Shown in pieces: positions 17,467-26,759 of a DNA stretch of 64,000 bases. The DNA is taken from the NCBI RefSeq assembly GCF_000244915.1, contig NZ_CM001442.1:5828001-5892000 (forward strand). The letters are read 5' to 3'. The notes under the pieces were generated by a model. The model was given only the letters and a program-made list of their open reading frames with translations, ran no database searches and was not told where the DNA came from. Position 1 is the first letter of the stretch, and every line of letters begins with the position of its first letter. Made by a program: the position numbers and the translations under genes. Source of the DNA: Bradyrhizobium sp. WSM471. GTDB taxonomy: Bacteria; Pseudomonadota; Alphaproteobacteria; Rhizobiales; Xanthobacteraceae.

Positions 17467-19956
17467 TCAGAACGTCACCCGCATCCCCGCATAGAAGGCG
17501 CGCGGCCTTGCCGGACTGAGCGAGCGCGGGTCGGTGAACTCGGCACCGCCATTGGTGAAGTTGGGCACGGCTTTGGTGTCGAAGAACTGTCCGTAGGTCG
17601 CGTAGCGCTTGTCGAAGATATTGTCGATCTTGCCGTAGAGCTGGACGTTCTTGGTCACCTGGTAGGACGTGTGCAGGTTGAACACGGTATAGGACGGCAG
17701 CTTCGCATATTGGTTGGACTCGTCGCCGACCAGATATTGGCTGGAGACGAACAGCGCGTTGCCGCCGACTTTCCAGACGTCGGTGACGGCATAGTCGATG
17801 CCGACCTTGACGCGATGGCGCGGGATCGCCGGGAGCTTGTTGCCGGGCAGCACCTGAATGGTCTCGGTGACCGTATCCCTGAACGGGCTTTCGGAACCGA
17901 GCGCGAAAGCGTCGAGATAGCGTGCGTCGACGAACGCGTAGCTCGCCTGAAACTGAAGCGTGGGCGACTTGATGTTGACCTCGGCTTCGAGCCCCTGACG
18001 CCTGGTACGGCCGACATTAGAAAAATAGCCGAAGCCGGTGCGGCCGACTGCGGGAACGGCGACGATGTCGTCGTAATTGGTGGCGCGGAAGCCGCCGATC
18101 TTCCAGCCGAGCGTGCCGATGTTCAGCTCCCTGCTGCCGCGCAGGCCCGCTTCCACGGTCTTGGACACGACCTGCTTCAATGGCGGATCGGAGACGAGAA
18201 ACGCGGCAATGAGACAGGGACGGGCAGGATCGGCGCAGCCGAGCTCGAGTGGCGTCGGAACGCGGTTGGCCTCGGAATAGCCGGCATAGGCCGTCAGCTC
18301 CGGCGTGATCTTGTAGGTGCCGCCGATCACCGGATTGAAGCGGGTGAAGGTGTGATCGCCGTTGAGATCGGTCCCGAGCTGATCCTCCAGCGTGATGCGC
18401 GCCACGTTGAAACGGCCGCCGCCGGTGACAGCGAAGGCGTCCGTGATATTGAACGTGTCCATTGCGTAGAGGCCGTTATACTGGTTGACGGTCCGCAGCG
18501 AGACAGGGCCGGCAACGGTATCCGGTACGCCGGTCGGCCCCAGGAAGAGGCCGCTGCCGCTGACGACGTAGTTTTCTCCGATCGTGCCGATTTCGGCGGT
18601 GGCGTTGTAGCGCGTGACACTGGCGTCATAGGTCGTGCCCATCACGAAGCGGTTGTCGTGGCCGAACAATTGATCGGTGTTGGTGGCCTGCCCCGACACG
18701 CCGAAGGTGGTCGAGCGTATCGAGCTGCGGTCGATCTCGCCGAGGATGGTCCCGGACGCGAAAGGATTGGCAAGCGGCAGGCCGTTCACGCCGTTGGCCG
18801 GTGTGGCGCCGTCGCCGAAGCAAAGAAGGCCGCTGAGCCCCGGATCGGTGCATTCCTGCGCGTCGGTCGGATTGCCGTCGACGAGCTTCTGCTCGTACCG
18901 GCGCACATGGGCGGTGCCTTCGAGCGTCCAGGTCGGCGTCGCATCGACCTTGCCCGTCAGGTTGAGATAGCCGACGCGGTTGGAAGTGGTCTGCGGGGTC
19001 GTGTAGGTCGCGCCCCAATATTTGTCGAGCAGCTCGGCGGGAACGGCGGCGCTGGCGCCGAAATCATTCTTGGCGACGCCCATGTTGGCGTGGAATTCGC
19101 TGTCGCCGGCCTTGTAGCCGACATCGCCGTAGAAGCGGCGCACGTCCGACTGGGAGAAATTGCGGAAGCCGCTGTCGTGCAAGCCTTCGAGCGCGGCATA
19201 GACGCCGAAGTTCTTGTCGACCGTCTTGCCCCATTGCGCCGAGCCCTGGATGCGGCCGAACGAGCCGCCCATGAGATCAAGCTCCGCGCCCTGATAGGTG
19301 AAACCGTCCTTCATTTGCAAATTGATCGCGCCGCCCAGCGCGTTGAGGCCGAAGGCGGGGTTGTTGGTCACGAGCGTCACCGACCGGATCGCCGCGGTCG
19401 GGATCAGATCCCAGTTGACGGCGTCGGAGAAGGCTTCGTTGATGCGGACGCCATTCTGATACACCGCGAGGCCTTGGGGCGTGCCCGTCACGGGCGAGGC
19501 AACGAAGCCGCGGAATTCGACATCCGGCTGAAACGGATTGCCGGTGACCTCGCTGATGTTGACGCCGGCGATGTTGTCGCGAAGCGCGTCGGTGATGTTC
19601 AGCGAGCCGGTGCGCTTGATCTGGCTGGCGTCGACGGCGTTGATCGCCGACGAGACCTTGTCGACGTCAAGGCCTCTGCCGGTACCCGGCGCGGTCGGGT
19701 AGACGTAGAGGCGCGTCCTGGGGCTCGCGGATGACGGCGCTCCGATGTGCGCGACCGGACGCGATGACGCAGTGCGCCGCGCCGTTGACGGCGGCGGCGC
19801 CGTCACCTCGACCGGCGGCAGGTTCTGGACGTTGGTTTCCTCGTCCGGCGCGGCCCACGCGGGGATCGCAAAGACGGAGAGCAGCCCGGTCGAAACCGAG
19901 GCCATCAACAAACGACGCTTGAACCCAAGAGCCTTGAACCGAACGCGATCGCCCAT
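17467..19956 (-). CDS. lutH: TonB-dependent outer-membrane receptor, candidate lanthanide(-chelate) receptor (LutH-like by context)
   Basis: 829 residues from ATG 19956 (the longer reading adds 39 residues before a poor start). Signal peptide to about residue 37 (SVFAIPAWAAPDEE), a TonB-box-like region (LPPVEVTAPPP), a plug domain (TGSLNITDALRDNIAGVNIS), and a 22-strand barrel ending in an aromatic Phe (AGMRVTF), as in functional receptors. It sits beside a sensor kinase/regulator pair and a lut-type ABC operon in a PQQ/lanthanide island. In Methylorubrum the equivalent receptor, LutH, brings in lanthanides, so that function is inferred from context; PQQ or another chelate is possible. A triple heptamer lies just upstream. 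Confidence 0.8.
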   Translation of the reverse strand: MGDRVRFKALGFKRRLLMASVSTGLLSVFAIPAWAAPDEETNVQNLPPVEVTAPPPSTARRTASSRPVAHIGAPSSASPRTRLYVYPTAPGTGRGLDVDKVSSAINAVDASQIKRTGSLNITDALRDNIAGVNISEVTGNPFQPDVEFRGFVASPVTGTPQGLAVYQNGVRINEAFSDAVNWDLIPTAAIRSVTLVTNNPAFGLNALGGAINLQMKDGFTYQGAELDLMGGSFGRIQGSAQWGKTVDKNFGVYAALEGLHDSGFRNFSQSDVRRFYGDVGYKAGDSEFHANMGVAKNDFGASAAVPAELLDKYWGATYTTPQTTSNRVGYLNLTGKVDATPTWTLEGTAHVRRYEQKLVDGNPTDAQECTDPGLSGLLCFGDGATPANGVNGLPLANPFASGTILGEIDRSSIRSTTFGVSGQATNTDQLFGHDNRFVMGTTYDASVTRYNATAEIGTIGENYVVSGSGLFLGPTGVPDTVAGPVSLRTVNQYNGLYAMDTFNITDAFAVTGGGRFNVARITLEDQLGTDLNGDHTFTRFNPVIGGTYKITPELTAYAGYSEANRVPTPLELGCADPARPCLIAAFLVSDPPLKQVVSKTVEAGLRGSRELNIGTLGWKIGGFRATNYDDIVAVPAVGRTGFGYFSNVGRTRRQGLEAEVNIKSPTLQFQASYAFVDARYLDAFALGSESPFRDTVTETIQVLPGNKLPAIPRHRVKVGIDYAVTDVWKVGGNALFVSSQYLVGDESNQYAKLPSYTVFNLHTSYQVTKNVQLYGKIDNIFDKRYATYGQFFDTKAVPNFTNGGAEFTDPRSLSPARPRAFYAGMRVTF

Positions 19957-20075
19957 CCCAGCCTTCCCATCCGTCACCACCGGCTGTTTTGATTTTCGCC
20001 GGTTGGTCGAAACGAGTGTAATCGGCAGCGATGACTGCGCCAGCCACAAAAGGTCGGGCCGTATCCGCACCAATC

Positions 20076-20104
20076 TTCCCGACCAAATCGGGAATTTTTC
20101 CCGA
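20076..20104 (-). promoter_or_regulatory. Candidate operator: three alternating TTCCCGA/TCGGGAA heptamers
   Basis: TTCCCGA at 20076-20082, its complement TCGGGAA at 20088-20094 and TTCCCGA again at 20098-20104, so the two direct copies are 22 bases apart (about two helical turns). It is about 120 bases upstream of the TonB receptor ATG and just after the kinase stop. It may bind the NarL-type regulator encoded nearby, or simply form a hairpin ending the kinase transcript. Confidence 0.4.
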
Positions 20105-20109
20105 CGCGA

Positions 20110-21468
20110 TCAGGCCGCCGCCGTCGGAACCAGCGCCTCGACGGTCAGACCGCCTTCACCGGAGACGACGTTGAGCGTGCCGCCCAGCGCGAGAATCCGC
20201 TCGCGCATGCCGACGAGCCCGAAGCCGAGCTTCTGGCCCGGCTCCATGCCACGGCCATTGTCGCTGACCCGCACCCTGGCACAGCTGCGGCCGTCGCTTG
20301 CCGCCTGCGTCACCGGCTCGATGACGACATTGACCGAGGTCGCCCCGGCGTGGCGGAACACGTTGGTGAGCGCCTCTTGCACGATGCGGTAGATGGTGAG
20401 GTCAGCGGTCTCCCCGGTGACGCCAAGCGCCGGCGAGATCACGGTCTCGATAGTGACATCGGGATGCGACTCCCGCCACAGCCGCGACAGCGATTCCAGT
20501 GCCTGGCGCAGGCCGAGCTCGGCCAGGCCGACGGGACGGAGGCGCTCCAGCACGCGGCGATTGAACTGCTGAAGCGCATTGATCTGCTCCAGCATGGCAC
20601 TGCCGTGTTTTCGCACGGCCTCCGCACTCGGGGCGCGTCCGTCCGCCTGCTTCGCCAGCGCGCTGGCATGCGCGCGCAGCGAGAACAGATATGGCCCGAA
20701 CTCGTCATGGAGCTCGCGCGCGATCTCCTTGCGCTCGACGTCCTGGAGCGACACCGTTCGCTCCGCAAGGCGCCGCTTGTCCTCGATGGCGTCACTGAGC
20801 GTTGCCGCAAGATGGTTGAGCTTGGTGCAGATCGCGGCGAGTTCCGGCGCGCCGCCCGGCGCGACGCGCGCCTGATAGCGACCGTCTTCGAGCTCGGCCA
20901 TCACATCCGCCAGGGACTGGAGCGGCGCCAGTGCCCGGCCGACCACATTCATCATCACCAGGAACAGCGCCAGCGCGATCGCCGAGCCGACCTCGAGCTG
21001 GGTCACGATGGCGTCCCAGATCTCGGCGATCTCGTCATCGGGATGGGAGGTGATCAGCAGCGAACCCGGCTTGCCATGGATCGAGACGGGTACGCTCACC
21101 GCGGTCTGCTCGGGATGAACCAGGCTGACGAACCAGGCCGGCGGCGCGCGGGTGTCGTCATCGGCGTCGGTCCGGGGCTGCGTCAGCGGACTGCCGGCTT
21201 CGTCCCGAAGCGCGATGCTGACATGGCGCAGGCGGCTGAGGTCGCGCGCGATCTGGTTCAGCCTCGCATCCGGATCGGGCGCCTCGTTGAGATCAGCAAC
21301 GATCATTTCGATGAATTCGCGCGCGAGCCGGATCACGCTCTGGTCCTCGGCCCGCACGCGCGGTCCGGCTTCCGCGACCTGGCGGCCGATATTGACGGCG
21401 AGTCCCAGCGCCAGCAGCAGCGCCAGCAGCAGGTTGATGCGCCCGCGCAAGGATAGATTTTGCCACAT
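20110..21468 (-). CDS. Membrane sensor histidine kinase (NarX/HPK7 type)
   Basis: 452 residues. Two transmembrane helices (about 11-28 and 160-180) enclose a periplasmic sensor of about 130 residues; then a HAMP-like region, a HisKA_3 dimerisation helix with the phosphoacceptor His near 253 (ERKEIARELHDEFGPYLF) and an ATPase domain with NGRGM and GFGLVGMRERI. Divergent from the response-regulator gene 144 bases away, its presumed partner. The setting resembles methanol-responsive kinase/regulator pairs such as MoxYX/FlhSR of Paracoccus; the signal sensed is inferred to be linked to C1 metabolism or lanthanide status. Confidence 0.88.
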   Translation of the reverse strand: MWQNLSLRGRINLLLALLLALGLAVNIGRQVAEAGPRVRAEDQSVIRLAREFIEMIVADLNEAPDPDARLNQIARDLSRLRHVSIALRDEAGSPLTQPRTDADDDTRAPPAWFVSLVHPEQTAVSVPVSIHGKPGSLLITSHPDDEIAEIWDAIVTQLEVGSAIALALFLVMMNVVGRALAPLQSLADVMAELEDGRYQARVAPGGAPELAAICTKLNHLAATLSDAIEDKRRLAERTVSLQDVERKEIARELHDEFGPYLFSLRAHASALAKQADGRAPSAEAVRKHGSAMLEQINALQQFNRRVLERLRPVGLAELGLRQALESLSRLWRESHPDVTIETVISPALGVTGETADLTIYRIVQEALTNVFRHAGATSVNVVIEPVTQAASDGRSCARVRVSDNGRGMEPGQKLGFGLVGMRERILALGGTLNVVSGEGGLTVEALVPTAAA

Positions 21469-21612
21469 TGGTCTCGCCCGTGCCTCGCGAAGGATTGGCC
21501 TGCGCCTGTCCGATAACGTTGACAGAGGCGAAGCGCCCGATATCTAATCGAAAGCGTACAGCAATCCCGGCCGGGCGCGAAACAGGCCAAGACGCTGTCG
21601 CGAGGAACGCCC

Positions 21613-22233
21613 ATGCGCATTTTGATCGTCGACGATCATCCCATCGTCGCCTCCGGCTGCCGTGCCGTGCTGGCCGACGAGGGCGAGATCGAGATTTTGG
21701 AGGCCGCCGACGCCGAAGACGGCGAGTGCGTCTTCATCGTCGAGCGCCCCGACCTCTCGATCATCGACATCAACCTGCCGACCGTGTCCGGCTTCGAGCT
21801 CGCGCGCCGCATCCTCGAGCGCGCGCCCGAGGCTCGAATCATCATGTTCAGCATGAACGACGACCCTGCTTTCGCCGCGCGTGCGATCGAGTGCGGCGCC
21901 AAGGGCTACGTCTCCAAGACCGGCGACCCCGATGATCTCGTCGAGGCAATCCGCACCGTCGGCAGCGGCGGCACCTATCTGCCGAGCGCAATCGCGCGCA
22001 GCATCGCCTTTGCCGGACCCGCTCTGGCGCAAAGCCCGCTGTCGAAGCTGAACGCGCGCGAGATGGAGATTTTGCGGCTGCTCAGCGCCGGAAAGAGCCT
22101 ATCCGAGATCGCCTGGCTGGTGCAGTCGTCTTACAAGACTGTCGCCAACACCTCGTCCATCATGCGCCAGAAGCTCGGGGTGAAAACCTCTGTCGAGCTG
22201 GTGCGGCTGGCGATCGACAGTGGCGTGGCCTGA
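21613..22233 (+). CDS. LuxR/NarL-family response regulator
   Basis: 206 residues. Receiver domain with acidic pocket (VDDHP), phosphoacceptor Asp52 in SIIDINLP and conserved Lys in GAKGYVSKTGD; C-terminal LuxR helix-turn-helix (LNAREMEILRLLSAGKSLSEIA ... YKTVANTSSIMRQKLGV). GAGGAAC precedes the ATG. Expected to be phosphorylated by the divergent kinase and to control genes of the PQQ/lanthanide island, including possibly the adjacent fghA, 69 bases downstream on the same strand. Confidence 0.88.
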   Translation: MRILIVDDHPIVASGCRAVLADEGEIEILEAADAEDGECVFIVERPDLSIIDINLPTVSGFELARRILERAPEARIIMFSMNDDPAFAARAIECGAKGYVSKTGDPDDLVEAIRTVGSGGTYLPSAIARSIAFAGPALAQSPLSKLNAREMEILRLLSAGKSLSEIAWLVQSSYKTVANTSSIMRQKLGVKTSVELVRLAIDSGVA

Positions 22234-22302
22234 CGGCGCCACGAATTCGGTCACACAAGCGTTGCAATCCTGATGTGGTGTGATGCCACGGAGCATAACG
22301 GC

Positions 22303-23148
22303 ATGACGATCCAGACTGTCTCGACCAACACATCCTATGGCGGCGTGCAGGGCGTGTATCGCCATGCCAGCCAGGCGACCGGAACCGACATGACGTTCTC
22401 GGTCTATGTTCCTCCGCATGCGCAGAGCGCCAAACTGCCCGTGGTCTGGTATCTCTCCGGCCTCACCTGCACGCACGCCAACGTCACCGAGAAGGGCGAA
22501 TTCCGCAAAGCCTGCGCCGAGCTCGGCCTGATCTTCGTCGCGCCCGACACCTCACCGCGCGGCCCCGACGTGCCGGGCGATGCCAACAATGCCTATGATT
22601 TCGGTCTTGGGGCCGGCTTCTATGTCGACGCGACGGAAGCGCCGTTTTCACGCAATTATCGCATGTGGAGCTACGTCACCGACGAACTGCCGAAACTCGT
22701 GGCAGAGAATTTTCCAGTCGATGCAAAGCGCCAATCGGTGATGGGCCATTCGATGGGCGGCCATGGCGCGCTGACGGTGGCGCTGCGCAACCCGCACCGT
22801 TTTCGCGCGGCCAGCGCCTTTGCGCCGATCGTGGCGCCGTCGCTCGTGCCCTGGGGCATCAAGGCGCTGACCGGCTATCTCGGACCGAACAAGGACGTTT
22901 GGCGCAGCCACGACACGGTGGCGCTGATCGAGGACGGCGCGAAGTTTTCAGGCTTCCTCGTCGACGTCGGCGAGGCCGATAATTTCCTGAAGGAGCAGCT
23001 TCGTCCTGAATTGCTGCAGGCGGCCTGTGCCAAGGCCAACATCCCGCTGACGCTGCGACGACAGGCGGGCTACGACCACAGCTATTATTTCATCTCGACC
23101 TTCATGGGCGATCACCTGCACTGGCATGCGGAGAGATTGAAGGGGTAA
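22303..23148 (+). CDS. fghA: S-formylglutathione hydrolase
   Basis: 281 residues from ATG 22303 (GGAG 10 bases upstream). Hydrolyses S-formylglutathione to formate and glutathione, the last step of glutathione-dependent formaldehyde oxidation. Esterase-D landmarks: VWYLSGLTCTHANVTEKGEF near 50, nucleophile Ser in GHSMGGHGALT near 148, and catalytic His in GYDHSYYFISTF near the end. It complements gfa and the formaldehyde dehydrogenase about 25 kb away in this window, giving the full route from formaldehyde to formate. Confidence 0.93.
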   Translation: MTIQTVSTNTSYGGVQGVYRHASQATGTDMTFSVYVPPHAQSAKLPVVWYLSGLTCTHANVTEKGEFRKACAELGLIFVAPDTSPRGPDVPGDANNAYDFGLGAGFYVDATEAPFSRNYRMWSYVTDELPKLVAENFPVDAKRQSVMGHSMGGHGALTVALRNPHRFRAASAFAPIVAPSLVPWGIKALTGYLGPNKDVWRSHDTVALIEDGAKFSGFLVDVGEADNFLKEQLRPELLQAACAKANIPLTLRRQAGYDHSYYFISTFMGDHLHWHAERLKG

Positions 23149-23155
23149 ATCCCCC

Positions 23156-23656
23156 TCACGGCTTGCCGTAGTTCGGTGCCAGCAACCGGTTGCGGATCAG
23201 ATAGTTCATCGTGCGCGTCCAGGATTCATCCGTATTGCCGCGCATGTCGGCACTGGCGGCCGTGATCATGTTGCCGGTCTTCACGTCGCGCAGGTAGATG
23301 TTGAGGTTGATGATCAGGTTCGAGACCTTCTGCACCATGCCGGTGATTTCCAGATCGGCACCCAGCTGCCCGGCAAGCTTGAGGTCGCAGCCGCCGCAAG
23401 CCTGCAGATTGCTGTGACGGGCCGCATCCCGGATCGGCGCGATATCGAGCAGCTGGAACCTGCCTGACTCAACCAGTGCCTTGCGCAACTGCTCGCTGAT
23501 GAGTTCGAGCCGCGCCTCCTCGGGCTTGGATCCATAGAACTCGCCGGGCAGGCTGGTGTCGATCAGTTCAAAGTCGAATACCGCGAGTTTCGGCGGATCG
23601 GCGAGCGCGGCCGAGCCCGTCAACAACAAAGCTGCGAAACATATCAGCGCTCGCAT
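23156..23656 (-). CDS. DUF3280 exported protein
   Basis: 166 residues from ATG 23656. Signal peptide MRALICFAALLLTGSAALA, then LAVFDFELIDTSLPGEF and a CGGCDLKLAGQLGAD segment with a CxxC pair, matching DUF3280. Members occur beside PQQ-dependent alcohol oxidation genes; the fold resembles lipoprotein-type proteins that bind nucleotides or peptidoglycan, but no activity is known. It is the only gene of its strand in this stretch and converges on fghA with 7 bases between stops. The CxxC could bind metal or form a disulfide. Confidence 0.75.
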   Translation of the reverse strand: MRALICFAALLLTGSAALADPPKLAVFDFELIDTSLPGEFYGSKPEEARLELISEQLRKALVESGRFQLLDIAPIRDAARHSNLQACGGCDLKLAGQLGADLEITGMVQKVSNLIINLNIYLRDVKTGNMITAASADMRGNTDESWTRTMNYLIRNRLLAPNYGKP

Positions 23657-23783
23657 GATCGTGATTCCCGGCGTGGCAGCGTGAGGACGAAATGCGGGGT
23701 TGCATGCCCTGACAAATCGGTCATGCTTTAGCAGAGACAATTCTCCATCGGCGGTCAAGCCGGGGAGAACATCTGGAGGAAAC

Positions 23784-24965
23784 ATGATCCGATGGTTGGT
23801 CGGCCTGATCGGCCTGGGTGTTGCTGCGACGAGCGCGCTCGCGGCCGACCCCGTCGTGATCGGCGTCGGCTATCTCGGAATCGCCGGCACCAGATCGACG
23901 CTGTCGCTGGTCGAGCAGCCCGCGGAGAATGACGGCGTCGCCGGCGCGCGCCTCGCCATCGAGGACAACAATACCACCGGCAAATTCCTGGGCCAGCGAT
24001 TTGCGCTGCAGGAGCGGCGTATCAAGGAGGGCGAGGATGCCGTGCAGGCCGCGACCGACCTCGCCGCACGCAACGGCTTCATCATCGCCGACCTGCCGGC
24101 CGACGCGCTGCTGAAGGTCGCCGACGCCCTGCGCGAGCGCGGCACGTTGCTGTTCAACGCCGGCGCGATCGACGAGCGGCTGCGCGAGGCCGATTGCCGT
24201 GCCAACGTCATTCACACCGCGCCGACGCGCGCAATGCTGGCCGATGCGCTCGGCCAATATCTGGTGTGGAAGCAGTGGAAGCGCTGGCTGCTCGTGGTCG
24301 GCTCGCATGACGAGGACAAACTGTTCGCCGATGCGCTCCGGCGCACCGCGACGCGGTTCGGCGCCAAGATCGTGCAGGAGCGCAGCTTCGAAGACAAAGG
24401 CGGCGCGCGCCGCACGGACTCGGGCGTGACGCTGATCCAGCGCCAGATGCCGGTATTCACGCAACAGGCACCGGCCTACGACGTGCTGGTCGCCGCCGAC
24501 GAGAGCGAGGTGTTCGGCGCCTACCTGCCCTATCGCACCTGGGATCCGCGGCCTGTCGCGGGCTCTGCCGGCCTGGTGCCGCGGAGCTGGGACGCCGCGC
24601 AGGACCAGTGGGGCGCGATCCAGATGCAGAACCGCTTCGTCAAGCTGAACGCGCGGCGGATGACCGCGCTCGACATGCAGGCGTGGACGGCCGTGCGCAT
24701 GATCGGAGAGGCCACCTCGCGCACCAATTCCGGCGACATCAAGAAGGTCACCGATTTCATCAAGGGCCCGGATTTCTCGGTCGCCGCCTTCAAGGGCACG
24801 AAGCTGACCTTGCGCGACTGGAACCTGCAGCTGCGCCAGCCGATCCTGCTGGTCGACGGCCGAATGGTGGTGTCGGTGTCTCCGCAGGAAGGTTTCCTGC
24901 ATCAGGTCTCCGAGCTCGACACGCTCGGCTATGACCGCCCGGAGAGCAAATGCAAGCTAAAGTGA
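23784..24965 (+). CDS. lutA: ABC substrate-binding protein of the PQQ-alcohol-dehydrogenase system (LutA-like)
   Basis: 393 residues from ATG 23784 with CTGGAGGA upstream. Signal peptide to about residue 22 (TSALAADP), then a periplasmic binding protein type 1 fold (VIGVGYLGIAGTRSTLSLVEQ, GARLAIEDNNTTGKFLGQRF). This family is defined by its place in PQQ-linked ABC operons (TIGR03863 type). In Methylorubrum LutA belongs to the ABC importer needed for lanthanide uptake. First gene of a tight five-gene operon continuing to 28215. The ligand (free Ln3+, a chelate, or another signal) is not evident from sequence. Confidence 0.82.
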   Translation: MIRWLVGLIGLGVAATSALAADPVVIGVGYLGIAGTRSTLSLVEQPAENDGVAGARLAIEDNNTTGKFLGQRFALQERRIKEGEDAVQAATDLAARNGFIIADLPADALLKVADALRERGTLLFNAGAIDERLREADCRANVIHTAPTRAMLADALGQYLVWKQWKRWLLVVGSHDEDKLFADALRRTATRFGAKIVQERSFEDKGGARRTDSGVTLIQRQMPVFTQQAPAYDVLVAADESEVFGAYLPYRTWDPRPVAGSAGLVPRSWDAAQDQWGAIQMQNRFVKLNARRMTALDMQAWTAVRMIGEATSRTNSGDIKKVTDFIKGPDFSVAAFKGTKLTLRDWNLQLRQPILLVDGRMVVSVSPQEGFLHQVSELDTLGYDRPESKCKLK

Positions 24966-24975
24966 GGACATTAAA

Positions 24976-25956
24976 GTGAGGACTTGGACGTTGCGCGCGT
25001 GGCGCATTGGGTTGCTGTCCGGATTGGCACTGGCGGCAGCGCCGGCGCATGCGTTCGTCGCCTATGTCTCGAACGAGAAGAGCAACACGGTGTCGGTGAT
25101 CGATACCGAGAGCTGGACGGTGACCAGGACCATCAAGGTCGGCCAACGCCCGCGCGGCATCGATTTCACGCGCGACGGCAAGTTCGTGATGGTCGCGGTC
25201 GGCGACGACGACACCATCCAGATGATCGACGCCAAGACGCAAACCGTGGTGGACAGCCTGCCCTCCGGGCCGGACCCGGAATTGTTCGCCCAGGATGCCG
25301 CCGGCAAGGTCCTCTATGTCGCCAACGAGAACGACAACACGGTGACCGTGATCGACCTCGAGAAGCGCGCCCGCCTTGGCGACATCCAGGTCGGCGTCGA
25401 GCCCGAGGGCATGACCATCAGCCCGGACGGCAAGACGCTGATCAACACGTCCGAGACCACCAACATGGCGCATTTCATCGACACGTCGTCGCGCCAGATC
25501 GTCGCCAACGTGCTGGTCGACGCGCGGCCGCGCTTTGCCGAATTCAAGCACGACGCTTCCGAATTGTGGGTGTCCTCGGAGATCGGCGGCACCGTGTCGA
25601 TCATCGACCCCCGCAAGCACGAGGTGACAGGCAAGATCAATTTCGAGATTCCGGGGTTGAGGAAAGAGGCGATCCAGCCCGTTGGTATCGGCATGACCAA
25701 GGACGACAAGACCGCCTTCATCGCGCTCGGTCCCGCCAACCGCATCGCCGTGGTCGATACCGGCTCGCGCAAGGTGACGAAGTATCTGCTGGTGGGACAG
25801 CGGGTCTGGCACATGGCATTCACGCCGGACGAAAAATTTCTGCTCACCACCAACGGCGTCTCGAACGACGTCTCGGTCATCGACGTCGCCGCGCAAAAAG
25901 TGATCAAGACCATTCAGGTGGGCGAACTGCCCTGGGGTATCACGATCGCGCCATGA
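24976..25956 (+). CDS. PQQ-catabolism-associated YVTN beta-propeller protein
   Basis: 326 residues with a GTG start 11 bases after the previous stop. Signal peptide ending PAHAF, then seven repeats of the YVSNEKSNTVSVIDTES type (for example YVANENDNTVTVIDLEK), giving a periplasmic seven-bladed propeller. It has many Asp-rich loops (VGDDDTIQMIDAKT) able to bind cations. The family (TIGR03866 type) always accompanies PQQ-linked alcohol oxidation; in lut clusters a propeller of this kind is thought to handle lanthanides in the periplasm, which is inference here. Its TGA overlaps the next ATG. Confidence 0.85.
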   Translation: MRTWTLRAWRIGLLSGLALAAAPAHAFVAYVSNEKSNTVSVIDTESWTVTRTIKVGQRPRGIDFTRDGKFVMVAVGDDDTIQMIDAKTQTVVDSLPSGPDPELFAQDAAGKVLYVANENDNTVTVIDLEKRARLGDIQVGVEPEGMTISPDGKTLINTSETTNMAHFIDTSSRQIVANVLVDARPRFAEFKHDASELWVSSEIGGTVSIIDPRKHEVTGKINFEIPGLRKEAIQPVGIGMTKDDKTAFIALGPANRIAVVDTGSRKVTKYLLVGQRVWHMAFTPDEKFLLTTNGVSNDVSVIDVAAQKVIKTIQVGELPWGITIAP

Positions 25957-26759
25957 CCAGCCCTGCTCCCATCGCCGAACAACGCGAAACACCAAGGCCC
26001 GATCCGGCGGCTGTGCCCGCGCTGTCGATCGACGGCGTCAGCCACGCTTATGGCCCGCGCCGCGCGCTGGTGGACGTGTCCTTCAACGTCCAGCCCGCGA
26101 GCTTCACGGCCCTGCTCGGCCTCAACGGCGCAGGCAAGAGCACGCTGTTCTCGCTGATCACGCGGCTGTTCGGGATCCAGTCCGGCCGCGTCAGCATTTT
26201 CGGCCATGACATCAGCAAAAGCCCCGGCGAAGCGCTGCGGTTGCTCGGCGTCGTGTTCCAGCCGCGCACGCTCGATCTCGATCTGTCGCTGACGCAGAAC
26301 CTGCTCTATCACGCCGCACTCCACGGCATCAGCCGCCGCGAGGCGCGAGCGCGGGCCGCCGAGCTGCTCGATCGCATCGGGCTTACCGAGCGCGCCGGCA
26401 GCAAAGTGCGCGATCTCTCGGGCGGGCAGATGCGACGGCTGGAGATCGCACGCGCCCTGCTGCACCGGCCGCGCCTGCTGTTGCTGGACGAGCCGACCGT
26501 CGGCCTCGACGTCAAGGCGCGCGCCGACATCATCGGCCATGTGCGCCAGCTCGTGAGCGAGCAAGGCATCGGCGTGCTCTGGGCCACGCATCTGTTCGAC
26601 GAGATCATGACCGGTGACGATCTCGTGGTGCTGCACCAGGGCAAGGTGCTGGCGCAGGGACCGATGAGCCGCGTCGTCGCGGAAGCCGGCGCGCAGGACG
26701 TCAACACCGCCTTCATGCGCCTGACCGGCGCGCAGACCCTGCCGGGCGGCGGCGCATGA
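25953..26759 (+). CDS. lutE: ABC transporter ATP-binding protein (LutE-like)
   Basis: 268 residues, starting at the ATG that overlaps the propeller stop (ATGA). Walker A LLGLNGAGKST near 50, Q-loop VVFQPRTLDLDL, signature DLSGGQMRRLEIARAL near 150 and Walker B LLLLDEPTVGLD near 174, with the switch His in ATHLFDE. Drives the partner permease. Family name in PQQ-linked operons is TIGR03864 type. An N-terminal extension of about 25 residues (QRETPRPDPAA) precedes the fold. Confidence 0.87.
   Translation: MTSPAPIAEQRETPRPDPAAVPALSIDGVSHAYGPRRALVDVSFNVQPASFTALLGLNGAGKSTLFSLITRLFGIQSGRVSIFGHDISKSPGEALRLLGVVFQPRTLDLDLSLTQNLLYHAALHGISRREARARAAELLDRIGLTERAGSKVRDLSGGQMRRLEIARALLHRPRLLLLDEPTVGLDVKARADIIGHVRQLVSEQGIGVLWATHLFDEIMTGDDLVVLHQGKVLAQGPMSRVVAEAGAQDVNTAFMRLTGAQTLPGGGA

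Noticed and set aside
17671..19734. 687-codon open frame opposite the TonB receptor gene
   Set aside because: Shadow of the receptor gene; composition typical of antisense GC-rich frames and no start site.
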